Assembly: GCF_031458255.1 (NCBI RefSeq)
Contig: NZ_JAVDYC010000001.1
Coordinates: 868,001 to 932,000, forward strand
Source: Catenuloplanes niger
GTDB lineage: Bacteria > Actinomycetota > Actinomycetes > Mycobacteriales > Micromonosporaceae
DNA length: 64,000 nucleotides
Direction: 5' to 3'
A model generated the notes under the pieces. It did not search any database. It was not told where the DNA came from and saw only the letters and a program-made list of their open reading frames with translations. A program made the translations under genes and the position numbers. Below are positions 16,143-24,750 of the stretch, in pieces. The stretch's first letter is position 1, and the number at the start of each line of letters is the position of its first letter.

Positions 16143-16184
16143 CGCGACGGTGGCGGGTCGCCGTGGCGGCGGGTGCGGGGCAGG

Positions 16185-17141
16185 TCAGACGGCCAGGAGC
16201 GTCTTTCCGACGGCCGTGCGGGCCTCCATCGCGGCGTGGGCGTCGGCGGCCCGCTCCAGCGGGAACCGCTGGCCGATGACCGGCCGCAGCCGGCCCGCCG
16301 CCGCGAGCGCCAGCGCCTCGGTGGTGCGCCGGGTCTGCTCGTCCGGCGGCCCGAACACGCCGCGCCGCACCCGGACGCCGCGCCGCTCGGCGGCCTCGTC
16401 GGAGATGCCGGGCCAGCCGGTCGCCGAGCTGAACCCGAAGCTGATCATCCGGCCGCCGTCGCCGAGGAGGCCGAACGCGGTCTCGGCGACGGCGCCGCCG
16501 ACCCCGTCCAGTACGACGTCGACGCCGCCGGCCGCCGTGCGCACCGCCTCGGCCCAGCCGGCGTCGGTGTAGTCGATCGCGTGGTGCGCGCCGAGCTCGC
16601 GCGCCACCGCCAGCTTGCGGGCCGCGCCGGCCACCGCCACGACCCGGGCGTCCGCCGCGCGCGCCAGCTGCACCAGGAGTGTGCCGACGCCGCCGGCCGC
16701 CGCCTCGACCAGAACGCGGTCGCCCGGCCGCACACCGGCCGCCTCCATGATCATGAGCGCGGTACGGCCGTCGGCCAGCAACGCCGCGGCGTCGTCCGTC
16801 GCCACCCCGTCCGGCACCTCGATCACCTGGCCGGCGTCGACGGCGACCCGCTCGGCGTACCCACCGGATCCGCCCGTGCCGGTGACCACCCGCTTGCCGA
16901 CCAGGTGCCGGTCGTCGGAGGACCCGGCGGCCACGATCGTGCCCGCCACCCCGTTGCCGGGGATCATCGGCGGCGCCGGGAACGGCCCGAAGCCGGACGC
17001 CCGGAACATCGTCTCGATCCAGGTGATGCCGGCGAACTCCACGGCGACGAGCACCTGACCCGGCGCCGGCTCCGGCTCCGGGGTGTCCTCGGCTCGCAGC
17101 GCCGACGCCGCCCCGAACTCTCGCAACCAGATCGCCCGCAT
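16185..17141 (-). CDS. Zinc-binding-type alcohol dehydrogenase / quinone oxidoreductase
   Basis: This 318-aa medium-chain reductase is of the quinone-oxidoreductase type. It has the GroES-like N-terminal domain (PAPGQVLVAVEFAGITWIET), the Rossmann loop VEAAAGGVGTLLVQLARA (about 140-157) and the closing MEARTAVGKTLLAV. The zinc-ligand cysteines of alcohol dehydrogenases are absent, so NADPH-dependent reduction of quinones or enones is likely. A ribosome site GGAGGAG precedes the ATG. A TetR-like remnant lies on the other strand upstream. Confidence 0.85.
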   Translation of the reverse strand: MRAIWLREFGAASALRAEDTPEPEPAPGQVLVAVEFAGITWIETMFRASGFGPFPAPPMIPGNGVAGTIVAAGSSDDRHLVGKRVVTGTGGSGGYAERVAVDAGQVIEVPDGVATDDAAALLADGRTALMIMEAAGVRPGDRVLVEAAAGGVGTLLVQLARAADARVVAVAGAARKLAVARELGAHHAIDYTDAGWAEAVRTAAGGVDVVLDGVGGAVAETAFGLLGDGGRMISFGFSSATGWPGISDEAAERRGVRVRRGVFGPPDEQTRRTTEALALAAAGRLRPVIGQRFPLERAADAHAAMEARTAVGKTLLAV

Positions 17142-17254
17142 GGGATCTCCTCCGTCATAGTAGACCCCACTCGGTAGAGTCGGCTCTGATCAACGTAGCA
17201 GCCGCGGTCGGCGCGGCGGACACGGGCGCCCGCGGCCGCTGATCACGGCCGGCG

Positions 17255-18220
17255 TCAAGCGGATCCTGGCGCACATTCGAGACCGCCCAGGACGGGCCCG
17301 AGCTGGTCCGCCTCATCGTCCACGCGACGCGCCGCGCGTTCGGCGAGTGGTCGCCGCTGATGCGCCAGGTCGTCGCGGCCCTTCATCGCCTGAGCGCACC
17401 TGTCGTCGGCCGGCCGCACGGTGCCGGGCCAGGGCGACGGCCTCGCCGGACACGGCCTGATCCGCGACCCGTCCTGGTACGAGGCCGGACGCACCCTAGG
17501 CGCGAGCCCCACCCGTACGGCCCCGGCGGGACGCGGCCGTACGGGCGTGCAGCTGTCCCGGGACGGCGCCGGCGCGAAAGCCGTCCCGCGGCCCTCCCGC
17601 GGGGCCCGGGCGGCACGGCGGCTGTGCAGGCGCTGGGCCAGCGTCACGACGGCACCGGCCAGCGAGGACACGGCCAGGCACAGCACCAGGCCGAGCAGCG
17701 GGTTCCGGATGAAGGCCGCACCGCCGAGTACGCCCAGGCCGCCGTGGTAGGCCGCCCAGGCCAGCCCCGCGATCGCCGATGCCGGGCTGAACCGGGACAG
17801 CGGCAGCCTGGTCGTACCGCACGCGATGTTCGTCGTCACCCGGCCGCCCGGCACGAACCGGGAGATCACGATCACCCGGCCGGCCCGGCGGGCGAGTTGC
17901 CGCCCGCCGGCGTCGACCGCGGCGCCGATCCGGGGGAACCGGCCGAGCAGCCGCGGGCCGAACGCGCTGCGGCTCAGCGCGTACACGAGATGGTCACCGA
18001 CGACCACGCCGGCCGCGGACGCCAGCACGACGAGCAGCAGCACCGGCGTACCGGTGCGGGAGAACAGGCCGGCGGTGATCAGCGCGGCCTCGGACGGAAT
18101 GATCGGCACGATGCCGTCCAGGCCGCCGAGCGCCACCAGCAGCGGGTACAGCAGCGGCGAGGTCATCACCGGGCTGATCAGGGCGATCAGGTCGGTCTGC
18201 CACAGGCTCTCGATGTTCAC
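17255..18220 (-). CDS. DedA-family membrane protein with an anomalous C-terminal tail
   Basis: Residues 1-205 are a typical DedA/VTT-domain integral membrane protein (undecaprenyl-phosphate or lipid flippase-type fold). They include IPIIPSEAALITAGLFS-like motif GIVPIIPSEAALITAG, SRFVPGGRVTTNIACG and the C-terminal hydrophobic helices GLVLCLAVSSLAGAVVTLA. After RLHSRRAARAPREG the next ~110 residues are Arg/Pro-rich, lack membrane segments and do not look like family sequence. This tail runs antisense to a TetR-like remnant, so the original stop has probably been lost by deletion. Start is GTG at 18220 with a GAGGGGAG ribosome site. Confidence 0.8.
   Translation of the reverse strand: MNIESLWQTDLIALISPVMTSPLLYPLLVALGGLDGIVPIIPSEAALITAGLFSRTGTPVLLLVVLASAAGVVVGDHLVYALSRSAFGPRLLGRFPRIGAAVDAGGRQLARRAGRVIVISRFVPGGRVTTNIACGTTRLPLSRFSPASAIAGLAWAAYHGGLGVLGGAAFIRNPLLGLVLCLAVSSLAGAVVTLAQRLHSRRAARAPREGRGTAFAPAPSRDSCTPVRPRPAGAVRVGLAPRVRPASYQDGSRIRPCPARPSPWPGTVRPADDRCAQAMKGRDDLAHQRRPLAERAARRVDDEADQLGPVLGGLECAPGSA
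17276..17386 (+). pseudogene. Remnant of a TetR-family regulator (C-terminal helix part)
   Basis: In one + frame the sequence reads FETAQDGPELVRLIVHATRR then AFGEWSPLMRQVVAAL, which looks like the ligand-domain end of a TetR repressor. There is no start codon or HTH upstream and the frame then runs into unrelated Arg/Pro-rich sequence. It lies divergent to the quinone oxidoreductase, where TetR regulators often sit. The match is by eye, hence moderate confidence. Confidence 0.4.
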
Positions 18221-18481
18221 GGTCGCCGGCTCCCCTCGGCGCGGGCCGGACCGCGGCGCCCGGCGTTCGGGCCGGGCGCGGCCGCCCTCGGCGCCCGTGG
18301 ATCGTCGGTGAGCCGGTCCCGCTGCCGCATGGTGTTCCCCTCGTCGTCGTTCGCGTCACCGACGCTATGGGGCGGCACGCCGAAGATCGATAGAGCAGGC
18401 CGCCGGATCGGAGGTAGGGAAAACCCCCGGAGCGGTCCCGGCGGCAGGCGGCTCACCGGCGCCATCGCCCGGCCCGGAGCC

Positions 18482-19060
18482 TCAGTTCCACGGCCACGGC
18501 CGGCCGTACCACGGGAGGTGCACCGTCACCGGCTCCGGGCACGATGTCGCCGACGGCGGCGCGGGTGTCCACCCGGACGTCGCGGTGGCGGCCGGGCACG
18601 GCGTCGGCGCCGCGGGCCGCTGCGGCCCGGGCCGGCCGGGTAGCAGCACGACCGCCACGAGCGCCACCGCGGCGACGGCCAGCAGCACGGGGACCGCGAA
18701 CGCGGGCACCCGGCGGCGGGTCGCCGTCAGGGCCGGTGGCGCGGTGAGCACCTCGTCGTCGCGCTCGCGCAGCAGCGCCTCGTCCTCCGCGGCCGGGCTG
18801 GGCGCCGCGGTGGGCGGCACGTAGGCGCGGGCGTGCCGGCGCCGGCGCAGCACGGAGCGGGCCGCGTTCATCACCGCGGTGCGCAGGTAGGCGTCCGGTT
18901 CGGCGAGCCCGCGCAGGTCCGCGCCGTGCCGGCGGTAGAGCGCGGCGAACACGTCCTGCACGACGTCCTCCGCGGTCGGCAGGTCGTCGACCATGAGGAC
19001 GGCCGGACCAGGCCGAGCCGGCGCGCGTGGTAGAGCGCGTTGATCGCCGGTGGCGCCTCC
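18482..19060 (-). pseudogene. Broken ECF sigma factor: frameshifted region 2 fused to a membrane-protein piece
   Basis: The minus strand reads INALYHARRLGLVR (19024-19065 region), then near 18998-19003 the frame shifts and continues MVDDLPTAEDVVQDVFAALY and DAYLRTAVMNAARSVLRRRR, together a complete sigma region 2. Region 4 is missing: after RERDDEVLTA the sequence jumps to a hydrophobic span VPAFAVPVLLAVAAVALVAV and a Pro-rich tail ending at 18482. The frameshift plus internal deletion left a non-functional hybrid. An ORF from ATG 18994 could still make a 170-aa protein. Confidence 0.6.
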
Positions 19061-19083
19061 CGCGGCGAGCCGCCGCGGGAGGC
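19055..19083. terminator. Strong hairpin
   Basis: GCCTCCCGCGGCG, loop AGC, CGCCGCGGGAGGC: a perfect 13-bp stem. It sits at the 5' edge of the broken sigma remnant and probably terminated the gene upstream on the minus strand. Confidence 0.5.
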
Positions 19084-19159
19084 GTGCGCACCGGACGCCG
19101 ACGACCGCAGCAGGCGCGGCAGCGGCCAGGGGGTACGGATCGCAATGATCATGAGGCGG

Positions 19160-19333
19160 TCAGGAGAACGCGCCGATCCGGACGCCGCCGTCCGGCAGCG
19201 GCTCGACCGGCACGTTCGGCGGGATCAGGTACGCGCCGTCCGGCAGGACCCGGACGTCCGTGTTCTCGGCGATCACCATGATCGTCGGCTGGGTCACGGT
19301 CGCGCCGTCCGGCAGTCGCGTCACCCCGAAAGA
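19160..19333 (-). pseudogene. C-terminal remnant of an unidentified protein
   Basis: One minus-strand frame reads VTRLPDGATVTQPTIMVIAE then NTDVRVLPDGAYLIPPNVPV and EPLPDGGVRIGAFS before a stop. It has regular codon bias and internal beta-strand-like repeats around LPDG. There is no start nearby; upstream the frame runs into the end of the SDR gene. It looks like the tail of a larger, truncated gene. I do not recognise the parent family. Confidence 0.4.
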
Positions 19334-19397
19334 CGCGCGACCGCCCATCGGGTTGGCCCGCCCGACGTGACCTGCGCCACTGCATACCGGGCCGAGG

Positions 19398-20099
19398 TCA
19401 CAGGCTCTGACCGCCGGAGACGTCGATGATGCCGCCGGTGGCCCACTGGAAGGCGTCGGAGAGGATCGCCGGCACCGCGGCGGTGATGTCGTCGACGGTG
19501 GCGATGCGGCCCTGGATGATCGTGTGCGCCGCGAGGTCCTTGACGAAGTCGGCGCGCATGATGCCGTCCGCGAAGTCGGTCTCGACCGCACCGCCCATGA
19601 TCGCGTTCACCCGGATGGACCGCGCCGCCAGCTCCGCCGCCTGATACCGGGTCAGCACCTCGACCGCGGCCTTCACGGCGGCATAGGCGGACATCCCCGG
19701 TACGACGCCGCGGGTGACCGCGGTCGTCACGTTCAGCACCCGCCCGCCGTCGTTGATCAGTGGAAGCAGGTGCTGGGTCAGGAAGTACGGCGCCTTGAGG
19801 TTGACGTCGACGAGCGCGTCGAACTGCGCGGCCGTCGTCTCCGCGTACGGTGCGTACACGCCGATCCCGGCGTTGTTGATCAGATAGTCGATGCCGGCGC
19901 CGTCGAGCCGGTCGCGCACCGCGGCCACGAAGTCCGGGTACGTGTCGAACCGTGCCACGTCCAGGTGGAGGAAGCCGGGGTGCGCGCCGCCGCGGTGGGT
20001 GCCGAGCACGGTCACGCCGGATGCCGTGAGGTGCCGTGCCATGCCTTCGCCGAGTCCGCGTCCCGCGCCGGTGATCAGCGCGATCTTCTGCTGTGCCAT
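19398..20099 (-). CDS. Short-chain dehydrogenase/reductase
   Basis: This 233-aa SDR (MAQQKIALITGAGRGLGEGM) has the TGAGRGLG cofactor loop, LINNAGIGVYAPY, catalytic YAAVKAAVEVLTRYQ and the C-terminal GGIIDVSGGQSL. It is shorter than most FabG-like SDRs because the region after beta-2 is compact. It lies 59 bp or so downstream of an IclR-like regulator on the same strand and may be its target. Confidence 0.88.
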   Translation of the reverse strand: MAQQKIALITGAGRGLGEGMARHLTASGVTVLGTHRGGAHPGFLHLDVARFDTYPDFVAAVRDRLDGAGIDYLINNAGIGVYAPYAETTAAQFDALVDVNLKAPYFLTQHLLPLINDGGRVLNVTTAVTRGVVPGMSAYAAVKAAVEVLTRYQAAELAARSIRVNAIMGGAVETDFADGIMRADFVKDLAAHTIIQGRIATVDDITAAVPAILSDAFQWATGGIIDVSGGQSL

Positions 20100-20158
20100 G
20101 CCCGCCACGATCGCCGTGGTCGCCTGCCGGTGGGGCGAAGTGTCCGTTCAGCGGACGG

Positions 20159-20797
20159 TCATGCGGCGAACCGCCGCTCCAGCGCGGCGGCGGCACGGTG
20201 GACCGGTGCGGCGGCCCGCTCCGCCGGGTAGCCGGCGCCGGTGGCGATCTGCAGCGCGGCCCGGTGCCCGCCGGGCAGCCGGACGGGCACCGCGTAGCAG
20301 GTCATCCCCGGGTACACGTGCTGGTCGTCGACGGCCGCGCCGAACCGTCGTCGTCGCGGCCCCGGGGTCCCGCTCAGCACGACCCCGGCCGCGGTGCCGG
20401 CGGGCATGGCGGCGCCGGCCCGCGCGTCGATCGGCAACGGGTCCCGGCCCGGAACCATCTCCAGCGCGACGTACGCGTCGCCGCCGGGCACCACCAGCGA
20501 CACCGCGGCCCCGGTCTCGTCGTGCAGCGCCTGGATCACGACCGCGGCGGACTCGCGCAGCCCGGCCAGCGGTTCCACCCGCTGGGCGAGGCCGAGCAGC
20601 CCGGCGGCGAGCACCCACCGCCCGTCCCGCCACTCGACGGCCCCGACCTCGGCGAGCTGGCCGAGCAGCCGGTGCACCGTCGGCCGCGGCAGGCTGGTCA
20701 GCCGCGCCAGCCCGGCCAGCTGCCGCTCCGGCCCGGTCGCGGGCAGCGCCCGCAGCACCCGGAACGCGCCGTCGACGACGCTTCGCCCGTCAGCCAC
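20159..20797 (-). CDS. IclR-family transcriptional regulator
   Basis: This 212-aa protein has a winged HTH (VVDGAFRVLRALPATG through LPRPTVHRLLGQLAEVGAVE) followed by an IclR effector domain with AAVVIQALHDETGAAVSL and MPAGTAAGVVL. I choose GTG at 20797 (VADGRSVVDG), because a GGGAGGGG ribosome site lies 5-6 bp before it; an ATG 27 bp upstream is less well served. It is slightly short at the C-terminus for an IclR protein. It is upstream of the SDR gene on the same strand. Confidence 0.8.
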   Translation of the reverse strand: MADGRSVVDGAFRVLRALPATGPERQLAGLARLTSLPRPTVHRLLGQLAEVGAVEWRDGRWVLAAGLLGLAQRVEPLAGLRESAAVVIQALHDETGAAVSLVVPGGDAYVALEMVPGRDPLPIDARAGAAMPAGTAAGVVLSGTPGPRRRRFGAAVDDQHVYPGMTCYAVPVRLPGGHRAALQIATGAGYPAERAAAPVHRAAAALERRFAA

Positions 20798-21036
20798 CGG
20801 CTTCCCCTCCCGTGTCGCGGCCAACCTACCGCACCACGGCCGGACCGTACGGGGCCCGCGCAGCTCCCCGGAGCCCTCCGCCGGCCAGCGGCTCAGATCA
20901 GCCGGAACGCCTCCCGGAGGGTTTCCGAGGCGGCGACCGGGCCGAGTGCGCCGACCGTGGCGGGCAGCGGCGGGGTGAACGGGAAGCCGACGCGCCGGGG
21001 CAGCTGCGTGCCCCCGCCACGTCCCAGTCGTGGTGT

Positions 21037-21699
21037 TCAGTAGGCGATGCCGATGTCCCGCCCGAACGTCTCCGGCCGGTGCAGCACGTCGATCATGTGC
21101 CGGGCCACGTCGGCGCGGGCGATGAACGCGCCGCCGCGCACGTTGCGCCCGACCGCCGTGCGGTACCGCCGCCGCAGCCGTACCTCGATCAGCCGGGGTG
21201 GCCGGGAGACGGTCCAGTCGAGTCCGCTGTCGCGCAGCACGTCCTCCATCAGCGCCAGGTCGGCGTAGTGGCGGCGGAACGCGGCCTTGGCCAGCGGCGC
21301 GGCGATGTGCCGCATGAGGAGTCCGTCGCCGGGGTTGTGCCGTGGCGGGTTCGGCCGGCCGGGCGACGCCACGGTGCCGACCGACGCGGCGCTGACCACG
21401 ACGATCCGCCGTACCCCGATCGCGCGCATCGCCTCCACGACCGAGCGGGTGCCGCGCGACGCGACGCCCGCCTGCGCGCCGGTGCGGGCGCCGAGGCCGG
21501 ACATCACCGCGTCCGCGCCGTCGACCGCCGGCCGGAGGTCCACCGTGGTGGCGAGGTCGGCGGTGACGACGTGCGCGGGCGCGACGGCCAGCCGGCCCGG
21601 GTCACGCACCACGGCCGTCACCTCGTGTCCGGCGTCGACGGCCTGGCGCAGCAGGTGCCGGCCGACGCCGCCGGTCGCGGCCAAGATCGTCAGTCGCAT
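21037..21699 (-). CDS. NAD(P)-binding NmrA/atypical SDR protein
   Basis: This 220-aa atypical SDR of the NAD(P)H-binding type has the N-terminal loop LAATGGVGRHLLRQAVDAGHE and no YxxxK pair. It has RRIVVVSAASVGT in the middle and DWTVSRPPRLIE near residue 165, typical of anti-dehydratase/flavin-reductase-like members. The start is the ATG giving MRLTILAATGG. Its own role is unknown; it stands between two IclR-type regulators. Confidence 0.8.
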   Translation of the reverse strand: MRLTILAATGGVGRHLLRQAVDAGHEVTAVVRDPGRLAVAPAHVVTADLATTVDLRPAVDGADAVMSGLGARTGAQAGVASRGTRSVVEAMRAIGVRRIVVVSAASVGTVASPGRPNPPRHNPGDGLLMRHIAAPLAKAAFRRHYADLALMEDVLRDSGLDWTVSRPPRLIEVRLRRRYRTAVGRNVRGGAFIARADVARHMIDVLHRPETFGRDIGIAY

Positions 21700-21792
21700 G
21701 GCGGCCATCATGCCGGACGCCCGCCACCCCGCGGTCCGCCCGGGCGGCGCACCGTGGCGGCGCACCGGCCCGTGGCCGTCCGTCGTGGCGGG

Positions 21793-22476
21793 TCAGCGCA
21801 GGGCGGCCGACACCGTGGCGGCGGCCTCGGCGACGGCCCGGCCGATCGCGGCGGTGTCGGCGTCCGCGTCGACGTGGACGACCGCGAGGGCGGCCCGGGC
21901 GGTGCCGTCCGGGCCGATGACGGGTGCGGCGACCGACCGGAGACCGCGGACGACCTCGCCGTGCGAGACCGCCCAGCCGGTCCGCCGGGCCCGGGTGAGG
22001 GCGTCCCGGTCGTGCGGGGCGGGCGGTTCCGGCATCAGCAGGGCCAGGCCGGGTGCGCCGTGGTCGATCGCGTGGCGGGTGCCGGGGCGGTAGGAGACGT
22101 GCGCGGCCGTGTCGTGGGGTTCGACGCTGGCGACGGTCACCGCCTCGTCGCCGGCCCGGACGACCAGGAACGCGGTCATGCCCAGGTCGGCGACGAGGGC
22201 GTGCAGCCGGGGCGCGGCCGCCGACTGGAGGTCACCGCGCACGCCGCGGGCCAGGCCGGCGATGCCGAGCCCGAGCCGGTAGCGGCCGGCGGAGTCACGT
22301 TCGACCAGGCGATGGTCCTCGAGGGTACGCAGCAGCCGGTACGCGACGGACCGGTGCACGCCCAGGTCGCGGCAGACGTCGGTGATCGGCTGCGGGGTGC
22401 CGGCGGCGGCCAGGTGCTCCAGGATCCGCAGTCCCCGGTCCAGCGTCTGCGACTGCGGGGCCGTCGTCACCGTCAT
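21793..22476 (-). CDS. IclR-family regulator of the fumarylacetoacetase operon
   Basis: This 227-aa IclR protein has its HTH at SQTLDRGLRILEHLAAAG through CRDLGVHRSVAYRLLRTLED (about 9-60) and the effector domain from RLGLGIAGLARGVRGDLQ onward. Its ATG overlaps the fahA stop by 4 bp, so it is the last gene of the unknown-fahA-iclR operon. It is probably the pathway-specific regulator, responding to a tyrosine/homogentisate intermediate (inference). Confidence 0.88.
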   Translation of the reverse strand: MTVTTAPQSQTLDRGLRILEHLAAAGTPQPITDVCRDLGVHRSVAYRLLRTLEDHRLVERDSAGRYRLGLGIAGLARGVRGDLQSAAAPRLHALVADLGMTAFLVVRAGDEAVTVASVEPHDTAAHVSYRPGTRHAIDHGAPGLALLMPEPPAPHDRDALTRARRTGWAVSHGEVVRGLRSVAAPVIGPDGTARAALAVVHVDADADTAAIGRAVAEAAATVSAALR

Positions 22477-23660
22477 GCCGGTGCACGCCGTGGTGCCGGG
22501 GTGACGGTGCCGGTGACCTCGCCGAAGCCGATCCGGGTGCCGCCGGGGCCGGGCGCGGTCGCGGTGATCGTGACGACGTCGCCGTCCTCGAGGAAGGAGC
22601 GCGCCCCGCCGGCCAGCGTCAGGGGCGCGGTGCCGTTCCAGGACAGCTCGATCAGTGAGCCGTACTGGTCGCCGGCCGGGCCGCTGACCGTGCCGGAGGC
22701 GAACAGGTCGCCGGTGCGCAGGCTCGCGCCGTTGACGGTCAGGTGCGCCAGCTGCTGCGGTGCGGTCCAGTAGAGCTGCTTGAACGGTGGCCGGCTGATC
22801 AGCTCGCCGTTGAGGCGGACCTCGAGGGTCAGGTCGAGTCCCCAGGGTGCGGCGCTGTCGTCGAGGTAGGGCAGGAGCTCGACGTCGCGGGCCGGTGGTG
22901 CGACCCGGGCGGCCTCCAGCGCGGCGAGCGGCACCACCCAGGCCGACACGGACGTCAGGAAGGACTTGCCGAGGAACGGACCGAGCGGCACGTACTCCCA
23001 GGCCTGCAGGTCGCGGGCGGACCAGTCGTTGACCAGGCACACGCCGAAGACGTGCGCGGTGAACGCGTCGACGGGCACCGGTTCGCCGGGGGTGGAGGGC
23101 ATGCCGACGACGAAGCCGACCTCGGCCTCGATGTCGAGCCGTTCCGACGGTCCGAAGCGCGCGGCGCCGAGCTGCCCGGCGGGCCGGATCACCGGGGTGC
23201 CGGAGACCCGCACGGTCCCGGCGCGGCCGTGGTATGCGATCGGCAGGTGCGTCCAGTTCGGCGTCAGCGGCGGCGTGCCGGGCCGGAACATCCGGCCGAG
23301 GTTCTCGGCGTGGTGCCGGGAGCTGTAGAAGTCGACGTAGTCGGCGACCTCGATCGGCAGGTGCATCGTCACGTCCGCCCGCGGTGACAGCAGCGGCTCG
23401 ATGGCCGCCCGGTGTGCCGGGTCGGTGAGCCACGCGGTGAGCTGCCGGCGCAGTGCGCCCCAGGCGGCCGGGCCCCGGGCCATGAAGGCGTTGAGCGTGC
23501 CGGTGGCGTGGACCGGGTCGCCGGTGGCGGCCGCGAGGTCGAGCACGCGGTCGCCGATCGCCACCGCGGTACGGCGTGCGGTGCCGGGCGTGGAGAAGAT
23601 GCCGTAGGGCAGGTTGGTGATGCCGAAGCCGGTGCCGTCGGGCAGGTCGAGCCAGGTCAT
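22473..23660 (-). CDS. fahA: Fumarylacetoacetase
   Basis: This 395-aa enzyme hydrolyses 4-fumarylacetoacetate to fumarate and acetoacetate, the last step of tyrosine/homogentisate breakdown. Seen: an N-terminal SH3-like domain (ITNLPYGIFSTPG), YVDFYSSRHHAENLGRMFRP with the catalytic His, IPIAYHGRAGT-like LPIAYHGRAGTVRVSG, the metal region DIEAEVGFVVG, and NDWSARDLQAWEYVPLGPFLGKS, all diagnostic. It overlaps the upstream unknown gene and the downstream iclR by 4 bp each. Other homogentisate genes are not in the window. Confidence 0.95.
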   Translation of the reverse strand: MTWLDLPDGTGFGITNLPYGIFSTPGTARRTAVAIGDRVLDLAAATGDPVHATGTLNAFMARGPAAWGALRRQLTAWLTDPAHRAAIEPLLSPRADVTMHLPIEVADYVDFYSSRHHAENLGRMFRPGTPPLTPNWTHLPIAYHGRAGTVRVSGTPVIRPAGQLGAARFGPSERLDIEAEVGFVVGMPSTPGEPVPVDAFTAHVFGVCLVNDWSARDLQAWEYVPLGPFLGKSFLTSVSAWVVPLAALEAARVAPPARDVELLPYLDDSAAPWGLDLTLEVRLNGELISRPPFKQLYWTAPQQLAHLTVNGASLRTGDLFASGTVSGPAGDQYGSLIELSWNGTAPLTLAGGARSFLEDGDVVTITATAPGPGGTRIGFGEVTGTVTPAPRRAPA

Positions 23661-24454
23661 GCGGTGATCCGCTCCGTCGCGGGCAGCAGCCCTAGTCCGA
23701 TGAGGTCGTCCACCGGCTCGGTGACGTCGCACGTGCCGAAGGACGTGAAGGGCAGCCGCGCCGGGTCGCAGGCGCGCACGTCGGCGACGATGTCGGTGGT
23801 GCCGGTGCGCCGCAGCTGAGTCGCGGCCGTGCCGGGGTGCGCGGCGGCGAGCAGCACGTTGAGGAATCCGTGGTGTGCGAACCCGGTTTCCGGGTCGGTG
23901 TGCCGGATCGCGTGGTGCAGTCCGGCGGTGCACTTGAACGCGATGCCGCGCTCGGTGCAGGCGCGGATGGTGGCGGCCAGTTCGTCCACCGGCGGGAACA
24001 GCTCGGCCCGGACGCCGCCGGTGCGGATCTTGGCGCGGTAGCCGGTGCCGGTGAGCGTGTCGAGGACCTCGTCACGCCGGCCGGTGCGGGGCAGTTCGAC
24101 GGCCACGACGACGTCCGCCGGCAGGTGGTCGCGCATCGCCCGGACCGCCGCCCGGGTCGCGGTGGCGTCGGCCGCGACCGGTGTCTCCACCGCGGTCAGC
24201 CGTACTGCCGGGGTCCGCCGGATGTGGTCGATGCTGTCCGGCAGGTCGTCCGGCGCGGCGATCAGGGCCAGGTCCAGTGGTGGTCCGTGCTGCTTCCCGG
24301 CCTCCGTGAGCACGGCGGGCAGCGCCGCCGCGCGGACCACGAACGGCCCGACGAGCCGGGACCGGCGCGCCCGGTGCGCCGGGACCGCGGCGGACATCGG
24401 CGCCTGCCCCGGCGGGAACAGCGCCGCGTCGTCGAAGAACCGGTCGAAGATCAT
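23657..24454 (-). CDS. Unknown protein co-transcribed with fumarylacetoacetase (265 aa)
   Basis: I do not recognise a named family. The protein begins MIFDRFFDDAALFPPGQAPM and has alternating beta/alpha segments (LDLALIAAPDD, VVVAVELPRTGR, YRAKIRTGG, GIAFKCTAGLHHAIRH). These suggest a TIM-barrel-like fold with Lys and His residues in possible active-site positions. It is first in the operon, overlapping fahA by 4 bp. A role in aromatic amino-acid breakdown is inferred only from this tight linkage. Confidence 0.72.
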   Translation of the reverse strand: MIFDRFFDDAALFPPGQAPMSAAVPAHRARRSRLVGPFVVRAAALPAVLTEAGKQHGPPLDLALIAAPDDLPDSIDHIRRTPAVRLTAVETPVAADATATRAAVRAMRDHLPADVVVAVELPRTGRRDEVLDTLTGTGYRAKIRTGGVRAELFPPVDELAATIRACTERGIAFKCTAGLHHAIRHTDPETGFAHHGFLNVLLAAAHPGTAATQLRRTGTTDIVADVRACDPARLPFTSFGTCDVTEPVDDLIGLGLLPATERITA

Positions 24455-24626
24455 GCCTGCGGGCCCCCTACTGCCTGCTCGATCCCGCCCTGTTCGATTA
24501 TCGGGCGCAACGGTCTTCTATGGAACCGGACCCTAGTCGGCCGGACGGGACGCGGACAAGACCGCCGCCGTCACCCCGCGGACGGTCCCGGCGGGACCGC
24601 CCGTGCCAGGTCGTGTTGCCGACATA

Positions 24627-24655
24627 TTGACGGGCCGCGTCATCGAGGTAACAAT
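24627..24655 (+). promoter_or_regulatory. Promoter of the beta-helix/F5-8C protein
   Basis: TTGACG, 17 bp, AACAAT, placing +1 near 24661. The LacI-like palindrome 24661-24672 sits exactly at the expected transcript start. Confidence 0.55.
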
Positions 24656-24660
24656 CCTCG

Positions 24661-24672
24661 GAGAGCGCTCTC
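24661..24672. promoter_or_regulatory. LacI-family-type operator
   Basis: GAGAGCGCTCTC is a perfect 12-bp palindrome with the central CG step typical of LacI/CebR-type sugar repressor sites (CebR sites are TGGGAGCGCTCCCA). It overlaps the expected +1 of the secreted beta-helix gene. No lacI-like gene is in the window. Confidence 0.6.
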
Positions 24673-24750
24673 TCATCGATGGTGCCCGACCCCCGATCCG
24701 CCGCACGTCGGTCCACGGACACGCGGCAACCCGTCTGAACAGGCAGGGAC

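Noticed and set aside
19367-19401. GTGACCT-N21-AGGTCAC inverted repeat at the end of the SDR gene
   Set aside because: Arms of 7 bp with a long spacer overlapping a stop codon; too weak to call an operator or terminator.
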